A stretch of 64,000 nucleotides of DNA. It comes from Pseudoalteromonas sp. 0303 (lineage in GTDB: Bacteria > Pseudomonadota > Gammaproteobacteria > Enterobacterales > Alteromonadaceae). The stretch covers positions 55,196 to 119,195 of the forward strand of contig NZ_JABVXF010000011.1 of NCBI RefSeq assembly GCF_013349995.1. Direction: 5' to 3'. A program made the position numbers and the translations under genes. This document shows, piece by piece, positions 8,821-20,800 of this stretch. The notes beneath the pieces were generated by a model. The model made no database searches. It saw only the letters and a list, made by a program, of their open reading frames with translations, and was not told the origin of the DNA. Each line of letters starts with the position of its first letter. Positions within the stretch are counted from its first letter, which is position 1.

Positions 8821-11800
8821 ATGGCTGATAAAAACATAAAAAATCAAGATTATCTTCTTGTTAAGGTTGAGGGGTATAGTGCAAATGGCAAGTACATGTA
8901 TGCACGCAAGTTTCCGAGTGGAGAAAAAATAAGCATTGCAGGTCACAGCAGCGTAAAAAACGATTTCATAGCGTATTTAGCTAACAGTGAAGACAACCGA
9001 CATGCACCAAAAGGCTCTGTAATCGCTTTGTTTAACGTTGCGAACCCTAAAGATAACTTTCATGTTTGCCGGTGGGCAAAAGCCGTAAGCAAGAAACCAC
9101 AATCGGAAGATGTCATTGTTACCCCTGTGACAGTTTCACCTGTGCTTGACTTAGGTAATGGAAAAACCCAAGTACTTGCTCGCGCCCTCGATCCAATTCC
9201 TTTCACTGCAAATTCAACGAATGATATACGCTCTGTTGCCAAATCCGTTATTGAGAATAAAGAGATGAGTGCTTTATTAAATGGTAACAGAGGCTTTATG
9301 GTACGTGTTTATGCCGATGGAAGAGGTGGAGTCGAGTCAGCTTGCTTTAAAGGCATTTCAAATCTGCCAATAGATGAAATGCTCAATGTTCATCTAGGTG
9401 GAAATGGTAAAGAACCATCAAAGCCAATGAAAGCGTTACTCAACGCAATTAACCGAGCAAATCAAATAAGCACTGCGCACATCGAAGTCGTGGGCTTTAC
9501 TGATGCGCCAGTTTTTAACTTTGGCAATTCTAAGGCCGACGAAACTTTAGCTAACACACCTAACTTTAAAGTTAAAAACAAAAACGTAGTTTCAGCTACC
9601 TTTTCCAATGCAGCTATTACCATTGATAAGCAAGGGAATAACAAAATTTTACGCGTTACTGCGCTACCTGACAAAAACATCATAAGTGATATGCATGGGC
9701 TCGTTGGTAACCATGATCGTAACGAAGTGAATACAACACCTTACCTTTTACCCAAACAATTGATGAGTTCAGATACGGAGCAATCAAAACAGCGTAAGGG
9801 CTATCCTGTCACTATCACTCCTTATATTGATAAATCAAATCAAAAGTATAACTCGGTTTTAGTCACTGTTAATGAAGATGCACCTGATACCGTCCACCAG
9901 CGTATATTCAATGCGATAAGTGGCATCACTCCTCGCAAAGGTGCTGGTGGATACTTCTTTGATAAGAAATATAAGAATAAAATTAACTCAGCATTATCTG
10001 ACCTAGCAGGCACTCCCGCACTGTATACAACGAACGGGAGTATTGGTGAAGAGCGTTATACGTTTATCGCGGGGCGAACAAATGAGCCTGAATTTAAAGC
10101 AATTCTTGATGACGCAACCAAGACATCTGATTTAACTGCATTCCCTGGCGGGTTGTATGGTGTACCAGAAAGTAAATCTATACAAAGTATGACTCAATTT
10201 TCTGATTTACTGAAAAAAGTAGCATCTTCTGAGCTTGCACAAAGCTATTTAGCCAAAAAGCCGGAGAGCACGCAATCCGCCCCTTCAAAGCCGAGAGCAC
10301 AACGAAATTCAAAGCCTACTTATACTGAGTGGTTACAAAACACATATAGTGAAAACCCGACTAAAATTGCGAGTGATTTTGACTCAGAAATCAGATCTCT
10401 TGCAGAGCAAGCTGGTATTGATTGGGATGCGACTAAAGATAACCTAATTTGGCCTTCAATGAACGGTAAGCCTGAATCAATAAAAGGCAAAGCGAATGTA
10501 GTGCCAAAAAATCCAGCTGACAATGGTAGTTGTTATGTGTCGACGATATTCAATTCATGGTTATCAAAGAAGGGAGAAACGCAGTACGGGATTGCGATTA
10601 CTTTTACCAACCTAAATAAAAGTCGTGATGAACGATGGACATACCTGTCGCATGAAGACACTTACAACCAATACAGCGATGAAGTGTGGGGTAATAAGAC
10701 AGTAGCTGAAAAACCACGCCTTACTCCAGAGCAATTAAAAGCTGAACAAGAGGCCATTGAAGCAGAAAGGCAGCGTAAACTTGCTACACGAATTGCAAAA
10801 GCTGACGCAAGTAAACATGCAGCGTTCAATGAATTTAGCGCCCTCCCTTCATACGGCAATGCACCGCATAGAGAGCTTGAGCGAAAACAACTGCCTGATT
10901 TTACCAAATGGACGAATGCAAAAGCCTACACATTAAAGTTTGGTGGTGAAAACAATCGAGCATTAGCATTCGCAGCGTATGATATTCATGAACGTTTTGT
11001 GGGTTATCAATATGTCACTGAAGAAAAGCTGCTACTTAACAAAGAAAAGCCTGAGAAAAAGAACAGTTGGAGTAATAAACTATTTAATACTGGTTTTCAA
11101 AAGGACGATGTAAGAACGGGCCTACCACTTGGTACACACCACACCATAGGAGAAATAAACCCAGACAAACCCCATGCTATTCATTATTTTGAAAGTTACG
11201 CCAATGCGGGTTCAGGTTATAGCTTAACAAACCAAGCCAGTGTGATCTGTTTTGATAAAGATAACATGAAAAAAGTCATTGGCTTAATGAGTAAAAAATA
11301 CCCTAATCATACGCATGTCCATGTTTCTGATAATGACAGATATTCAAGTCAAAAAGGCAATGTCGGTGTTATGGCCGCACTTGAAAACGCCTATAACTTC
11401 AATGCTAAAGTTGTTATCCATGATGTTTCAACTATCCCTGGCTTTGATAAAGAAAAACTTTCTGATGCGAGTGATTTATTTGTAAATAAGAAACATCAGC
11501 AATTACTTGATGAGATAAATAACCCGCTTGATGTCAGTGATGTCGCCTATAACAACTTACTAAAAATTCAACACTGTGCTGAAAGTCATTTAGATGAATA
11601 TATCTCGCTTACTGCGACTGCATTAGAAGGGAGTTCATCACAAGCGGATATATTAGATGCAATACACGGCGCTTTGACTTTGCGTAAAATTCAATACAGC
11701 ATGGTTGAGCCTAACTATGTCTCTAAATACAGTAATGGGATCACTCTTGAGCAATTAAATGCACTGCGAAAACCCAATGAAAAGGCATTTGATAAAGTTG

Positions 11801-14800
11801 ATTATGATCTGGTTCAAAACACGCAGCCTGCATCAAGCACCACACCTGAGATTGAAAACGACACTCAAATTACCAACGATATAACTACTGCAGCCGAAAA
11901 TACTGAGCGCTCACCGTGGAGTGTGACTGTAGCAGGGGTTCAAAACCCTCACCCTAGACAAGGTGAACCAGCTAAGGTTATTACCGAAATATCAGATAAT
12001 ACAGGTGAGCATAAACAGCTTATTGAAGCAAAGCTTGTTGAGCTAAAAGTACCTTATAAATTTAGCCAACAACAAAATAAGTTTTATGCGCCTTACAAGT
12101 TCATAAATCTAATAAATAGTGGTTTATCAGATTTAACTGGGGCTGCAAAGTTTTACGCAGGTCGCTCTAAAAGTGGTAATGAAAATGAAACGGTTATTCG
12201 TGGTGATTTCACAAACCCAGATAATCGAGAAGAAGTTGAGTCAATCGTAGGTCAACTTGGTATTCGCTATGACGATGAACAAATGGGTTATGTTATAGAA
12301 GATGCGAATACATTTGTATTTGTAAAAGAATCACTTGCCGAAGGCTTTAATAAACAGAACCCAGATGTTATTGCACTACATTCTTTGGAATTTTCTAATG
12401 AACAGAAAACACTTTCGAATGTAATTGATAAAACTGCATTTTCATTAGGCCTTGAAAAATCACAACTGGCAAAACAACAGGTAAAGCTTAACCAACACAA
12501 CCCGATTGTTGCTCAATTAAATAGTCCGTTGATTGCCGGTGTGTATTCATTAGCAGAGCAAAAAGTTCTGAACAGTGAGCTTGCCAAAGACCTTATGCCA
12601 AGTAAGCGCGTTTACTTGCAGCAACGTACCCTATTATCAATGCTGAAGGCACTGCACTTAACGCACCCAACGCTGGACCGCACATACCAAGATGATGTAA
12701 GTGAGGCTATTGGAATACTTGCCAAGCAGATGCCTGAAAAAAAGCCTCAACCATCGCTTGAGACTGAAACACAATCAGGACCTAACCAAACTGAAACTAC
12801 AAGCAGTACCTCGCAAAAGCTGGGAAACGGTGAGGGAGAAAGCACAACTGAATTAAGTTCGAAGGAAGATTCAACTAACGACGAACTTAACAACGACAAC
12901 ACTGCGCCTAGCATTACTGAAGAGAACAGTACTGATACCACAGCACAACCTATCAGTCAGCAGGATGAAGAAAATACCGTTCAGCATAAAGATTTATTGA
13001 GCGATATAAACAGTGAGGAACTTCAAGATACGGTTACCTTGCAAGAACAGTTATTGCAATTCAGAGAAGTCGTTGAGGCTGCGTTTGATAACTCACCTAT
13101 CACGCTAAATGTGAGTGATGAATCAAATGACAACTTAATGTCAATTGATGAAGAAACTATAACAGTCAAACCGGTTGAAACGCCTGACAGTCCTCATAAA
13201 TCAGATGAAGAAATTCGCTTACGTAACTTATTAGAGTTTACGCAGACATATCTTACAAACGGGTATACGCCGGAAGAAACGACAAATGCATTGCGTGAGC
13301 CTGGTAGTCCATACTATGACAACGTGCTGGGTTTTCAAGAAAACATACTTAGACAAGATATTCGCAAAGTACACAGCACTACATTAGCGGATGAATACAC
13401 TTTCCCAAAAAATATCGAGTCACCATTTTTATTCATTGCGACTGTCGAGCAGGAAAATATTGAAAATCGTTTGATCGCATTTGATGCTTTCCTAGATAAA
13501 ATCGTTGTCGCTAACCCAACAATGGAACCTAAGCGTATATCAAAGTACTTGATTAAAGGTACTTACTCAGGGTCTGAGCCTCATCCTTACTTTGATGTTG
13601 AAACAGGATTTAATAAAGACTTATTAAAATCTGATTTAAATACTTTTTCAGACTCTGGTGAAGTGATCACCCCAACTGCTTACTTTAAACAAAAGCAAGA
13701 TGAATATTTAGGCTCTGTGTCACAAAGTAATACAGTCAGTGATGATGAAGAAGAAACGCAGTTTAAACCACACTTGATTGGCGCTATGCCACCACCCCCA
13801 TCACTTGTAAAAACAATGCAGAGCACTGAAGCTGTCATTGAGACAAATTCAGATAATAACTCTCAAACCAATATTGAACATGGTCAAGCTGATAATACAA
13901 GCTCATTACCTTTGAGCACTGTAGAAACATCTAATATTACTGTGGATGAAACTGAGGCACCAACGCAAGTTTCACCAGATCTTGCCGAGCAAAGTGAATC
14001 AACAATTGAAGCTCAGCAACTAAAAGATACTATCGATAATGATAATTCAGACTATGACAAGCTGTATCTACTAGCACTGAAATGCGCTAAAGAGCAAATG
14101 AGCTATGAAGAGTTTTACGAGAGCGTCTTTACCGAGGATGGTGTTTACTTTTATGACAACCCATTTGTAGTTGGCGATAAACTGGCGAAAAAGAACGTTG
14201 TTAATGCATTAACACCAAATGGTTTTAAGTCACCAAAAAGCTTTTATGAGTCAGCATTTATTGATGCTATCGGTAAATCTCAAAGCGATGTAGAGCTCAC
14301 CCGCAGCACTGGCCTTTTACCAAGTTTTATTGAGGTTAATGGTGGTATCGGCAAGCAATTTGATGTGGTTAGTACACTTCTTAATGCAAAACCAGTATTA
14401 GAACTTGATAAAGCATTGGAGATCACAAAGCAAAGCTTTAAGGATTGGTATAATAATGGCAACAACACGATTGCGGTACCGTTCCACCATATCTTCACTG
14501 AGAACTTAAACCTAACATCTGCTAAAGAATTAAGCGAAAGCTACACACTGAATGATATTAAACTCCTCGCTGATGTAATGAGTATTGACGCAAGCAGCGA
14601 TAACCCTCAAATAATTGCCGAGAATACACTGAAGCAATGGAAAGCAATTCAATCATTAAATAATTTAACCGCTAACGACTTGGCTGAACTACCAACGAGT
14701 GAAATCAATGTAATTGCTGATTCATTAGGAGTGCCACAATCTCCATCAAGCACCATTCTTGCTAAAGATATCCTTGCTAAGTGTGAGGAATTAAAACAAT

Positions 14801-17800
14801 TACGCCATTTGAGAATTGCGCAATACGGTTATGTCCTTTCAGCACTTACTATTGAAAAAGAACATGGCCACGTTCCATCATTTGTGTACAGACAGCTTAA
14901 TAGCTTACTGAGCGAAGAAGCCAGTTATCGCCCTCTAGTTGAAAATAACCTTAAAAAGACTGAACTTGCCAAGCTATCTAATAGTGCTGAGCAAATGAAG
15001 CGCTTTATTGAACAATTAAGTGACGGTGAGCGTCGAAATGCGCTGCTCACTCCTGTACCAGAAAAACCGCAAATGATTGGTGTTGAAAATGCAGATATTA
15101 TCGGTCTTGGTACCTACGTTTACAAAGTAACTGACGGTGATGCTGTTAACATCCCTAAACCACCGCATATGACGGGCTTTGCCGTCTATGGCGATAACCT
15201 GATTCTGGCCCCAGCAGCGTTCCCTGAAAATTCGCTTTATAAACACAACTTACAACCGGTAAGTAATAACGCTATTGTTGAGGCCTACACAAGTGCACAA
15301 GACCTATTCGAAAAGCAAGGTTATATAGCCTTTAGTACGCAACAAGGAAGCTTTGGGGTAATTCAGCAACAAAACAAACATGTCACTTTGCTTTTGAATG
15401 ATGAAGGTAAAGAAGAGCCACAAGCATTTAAACACAAAACATTTGAGCAGGCATTAGAGCAAGCGCTTGATTTCTTCCCTCCTTCATCACTTGAATTTAC
15501 AGATGGTTTTAGCGGCAACGCGAATGATGACAGACTTATAAATATAAACAGCATTAGTGCCGCTTTAATGCCTATCAATTCAGATAAAGAGCTTGATCAG
15601 GTAACGCTTGATATCGCGACAAACTTAGTAGAGAAAGCTAAAGAGCTTAATTATAGACCAGAGCAAGAATCAACTGACAACACAATTCAAGCCACTATCA
15701 TTTTAGATGAGTTAGCTGAGTCAATTCAGCGTGATAATTTTAACAAAATGATTACCGGCAACGCGAGTACTAACACTAACGCAGAGCTAATCCAGCACAC
15801 GGCATCTTTAGTATCAATGATTGCTTTAGATGAAGTAGATCAAACAGAAGAAGAGCTTACTTTAAACAACCTGCTAAATGAACTTTCGACCAGTGCGTTA
15901 AGAGATTTAAACACGACTCTGACACTTGAACCTGGTATATCAACTGCAGATGACTACATCGCACCAACCACTAATGATGACTATCTAGAGGTTAGCGAAG
16001 AAGAAAATGAGTTCTTGATGAAGGAACTTGAAGGTGAGGAAATACCACATTTTGAGATCGAAGATGAAGATGCTCTTCTAGAAAATATTGGGTCCTCATT
16101 AGATTTAACGGATGATGAACGAGCGTTCTTAGAAGCACATACAAGTGAGGACGATAATTATAGCGATGAAGAAACTCGTATTGACGATGAGCCTTTAGCG
16201 CAAAATATAGAAATACCTGTAGATGAAAACGCAGTAGAACATGGTACCGAAGAGCCTACTGAAGCCGATATTACGATTAATACTCCAGTTTCATATACAC
16301 AAAATGGAAGTGTGAAATTTGGGTATATTGTTGATGTAGATAATCGACCTGAGATAATTCAATACACGTATCAAGATATGCTACCTAGCATCGATGGCTC
16401 TGCTGGCCACCTTCTAGTTACACAGGACTCTATTAAAAAACCGGTTTTTGCAATGGATGAGAAAGAGTACGCAAATACCATTAAAAATACATCCAGTACC
16501 GGATATGAGCCAATTGATCACATTCTAAATAATCTCGATAGAATCAATTCGCTTTCAGTAAAAGAATTAAAGGTGCTGGGGCAGTTAACGGGCGTTATTG
16601 AGCCTAATGCAGGGTTTGTACTTGGTAACCACATAACGCCTTTAATCGAAAATTACTTCAAAGTTAACCGAATTGCAGTTACTCCTAAAGATTTAGTTAC
16701 GAACGAGCAAAAACGCTTTGTAGCTGATTATTTTGGAAGTGATACTGCATTTGACAATATTGACGAATTAACTAAAGAGCTGGTGGAAGCAACGAGAGAG
16801 CGTGTTGCACACTCAGCTTATAAAGGGTTAATCGAACAAGCAGAAGATCAAGGTTTTTCGCAGCGTATTATTAATCACGAAAGAAACACCACATCTACTA
16901 CACCAGTTGACCAAGTGGAAAACGTAAAGCCTGCTAGCCAAAAACAGATTACCGATATAGCGACATTACCAACAGAAGTACTCAATGCTAAATTCGCTAT
17001 TAATCATCAAGTTGCTATCAATCCAGAGATTGCGCAAAGTCACGATAACGTTGTGCCTTTTAGAGACGTTATCGAAACAACAGGTACCGAAGTATATACT
17101 ATGTATTACGGCAATCTTGTACTGGCAAATCTTAATCGCGATCTACTAGCAAGCAATAAACGAGCAGAGCTTACCTTCACTGACACTGAGAATGAAACTC
17201 ATGTGTTTAGTGAAGATGTGCATGCTATTTCGTTTGAAGTAGAGACGATAAAACAAGAAGCGAACTCGCTTCAAGATGAATACTTTGCTTCATTAGAGAA
17301 CAAACCGGTAAATGAGATTATAACCCCTTACATGGAGCAAGATATCGACACTGACAGTGCTGAGTATGTGTTCTCTCATGAACTAGCAAACATATTGATA
17401 GAAGCAACTAAATCATCATCAATCTTGGAGGCAAAAACACCTAAAGGTTACGATTTATGTATTACTAACAAGCAATACCACATAGCAAATTCAGTGTCAG
17501 ACTTAGCAAAAGAGAGCTACGATAATATAAATCAGTTTGATGATATTAAATCACTTAATACTGCTATTTTGATTGCGAAAAGAGAAATTAATAGCGAGGT
17601 TTCTAATGACAAAACTAACACCTTACGGAGTAATAGTTCAGAGCCACTTGAAAATGAACTGCCCAACACTCTTGAAAAGTCTGGTCCAGAACCAGAAGCT
17701 GGAGAAATACACGATAGAGAAACAAATGGAGTTGAGTCAAGTCGTGGACAGGATCAGCAAGAAGCTAATGAAAGGCCATACATCGAGCAAGACGTACATA

Positions 17801-20800
17801 GAGAACACGACAGCGCTAGAAGCATTCCATCAAGAAGCGCTATCTCAAGCGAAGACATTAGTGCTACCGGCTATGGAATCCGAATAGAGCCGAATCTTAA
17901 CTTTAGATTCAGCGAGCAATTAATCAGTGATATATCAAGCTATAAAACGGAAAGTGAAGCATACGATATAAACTTGGCTGCCATTAAACTAGCTAAGGAA
18001 TTAACTACTGCCAATCGCATAGCAACACAAGAAGAAAGAGATACCTTGGCAAGTTACAGGGGCTGGGGTGGTTTATCACGCATCTTTGATAATGCTCATT
18101 CAAGCCATTCTTCTAAACGTGCTGAATTAAATACATTGCTGTCTCCTGATGAATACCAATCGCTGAAACGCTCAACTCTAAGCGCGTTTTACACTTCACC
18201 GGTTATCGTCACAAGTGTATGGGAAGCAATGGAAAAAATGGGGTTAAAAGGCGGTTTAGGGCTAGATCCTGCTTTCGGTGTTGGTAACTTTGCTAGTGCG
18301 ATCCCTGAGTCACTGAGTGAAACAGTCGCATTACAAGCGAAAGAGCTTGATCCATTAACTGCAGAAATTGCTCGCCATATTCATGGCCCTCTTGTACGAC
18401 AAGAAGGTTATGAAGAAGCGAAAATACCGAAAAACACTTATGACTTTGCGATAGGCAATGTCCCATTTGGTGATTTCAGAGTGCACGATAAAGCACATAG
18501 AGACTTTGCAAAACACCAAATTCATGATTACTTTTTCTTAAAATCATTAGATAAAGTAAAGCCAGGTGGATTTGTTTCATTCATCACTTCGAGCGGTACA
18601 CTCGATAAAGCATCGCCTATAGTCAGAGAAAAAATATCTCAAAGTGCCGATTTAATTGGCGCAATTCGACTACCAAGTAATGCTTTCTCTGATAATGCGA
18701 GAACAGATGTAAACTCGGACATTATCTTTCTACAAAAGCGTGAGCCTAACAAAGAGCCTAGCAATACCAATTGGCTTAGCGTAGGTGAAACGAGCATCCC
18801 TGTCAGTGTCCATGGTGGATATGAAGAAAAAATCAGTGTAAATCAATACTTCATTGATAACCCAGATATGGTCCTCGGCAAACAACATATCACTACAGGC
18901 CAGTATGGGAGAAAAACATATCGCACAGTGTTAGAAGGTGATTTAAAAGAAGCACTTTCGAACGCTATCAGCAAACTACCTAGTGATATCTATTTTGAGC
19001 ACAAAGAAAGCCGTGATTTAATCGATGCAACTCCCCCACAACGCGCCCTACTCCTAGAAGAAAAGCGTTTAGGTTCATATCAATTGGATGCAAATGGGGA
19101 TGTTGGTATTGTCATTGAAGAGTTTTCTTATAACGAAGAAACTGAACAACTTCAGTCACAGCAATTCTTAGAAACTGTTGCTCTAAAAAAAGCACAAATC
19201 CCACGAATGAAAGGGCTCATAGAATTACGTGACTTCACGCGAGATCACATTAATTTAATGCTCACCAATAGTAGTGATGATGCATTTAGAGAGTCAATGC
19301 AGAAGCTTAATGAAACATATGATGCATTCACTAAGAAATTTGGTGCGTTAAATAAACGCGGCAATAAACTCGCGTTTAAAGAAGATCCTGATTCATACCT
19401 CATCCTTGGTTTAGAACACTGGGATGGTAAAAACGCTGAAAAAGCGGATATTTTTACTGAAAGAACAATTTATCCTCGCACAGAAATTACACATACTGAC
19501 AGCGTTGAAGATGCTGTAATAATCTCACTTTCAGAAAAAGGGGCTGTGGTACCTGAATACATTGAAAGCATCACTGATAAAAAATGGCCTAACATTGTCT
19601 CTGAGCTAGGTGATTCTATCTTCCTCAACCCGACCTCAATGGAGTGGGAACATAGCAGCACATATTTATCTGGCCATGTAGTTAATAAACTCAAAGAGGC
19701 ACAAGTTGCTGCTGACACAAATGATTTGTTTAAACACAACGTTGAGAGCTTAAAGGAAGTACTACCAACTCCCATTCCTTACTATGAAATTAGACTTAAA
19801 CTAGGCTCAAGCTGGATACCTGAGCGCGATATTCAAGATTTCGCTAAGTTCATTGTTACAGGCGAAAATGAAGCCTGCTCAGAAAATGAGGCACAAAAGA
19901 AATTTAAGGTCGCTAAAACAAGAGGTAACTGGGATATTAACCTATCTCAATTTGAGGTAGGTGTAAATTCAGGTAGAACAGAGGGTGAGTTTGGTACAAG
20001 CCATTGGCCTGCTGACAAACTAATGCTTGCCATCCTAAATAATCGCTCAATTGCCGTTAGAGCAAAAGACAGTGAGGGTAAGTCCTACATTGTTGCTGAT
20101 GCGACTGCTGAAGCGAATGCCAAAGCTGATTTAATAAAAGACACGTTTAAACAATGGATTTGGGAAGACTCAGACCGAGCAGCGCGTTTGGAAAAACTCT
20201 ATAACGAGAAAATGAATGGCTATATTGAAACCAAATACGATGGGTCTAAAATCGTCATTGATGGCCTTTCGCCTGTGTTACGAGGTAAAGAGTTTAAACC
20301 AAGACAGAATCAGCTCAACGCAATACAACGCTATCTAGTCGATGGCCGAGCCTTGTTCTTACATGATGTAGGTGTTGGTAAAAGCTTCGCGCTACTCGGT
20401 TCAATTTTAAAAGGAAAACAGGTTGGTAAACACAATAAAGCGATGTTAACCGTACCAAACCCTGTTTTCGCGCAAATGCAAGACTTAGCACTTAACCACT
20501 TCCCTAGCGCGAAGATACTAATGGTAGATGCAAAATCGCTTAATGCTGAAAACCGTAAACGCACCCTGTCTACTATCACGACTAACTCATGGGATGCAGT
20601 GATTGTTTCTCATTCAATTTTGCCAAAAATTGACATTCCTGCAGAGTTTAAATTGGATCTCATTGATGAAGAGCTAGCACAAATAGAGCAAGCGATGGAC
20701 TCATTAGAAGACCAAGGCTATGTAGGTAAATTATCTGTGAAAGCGCATGCTAAAAAATTAGAAAATGCGAAAGCCAAAATCATTGACCGTATTGATTCAG

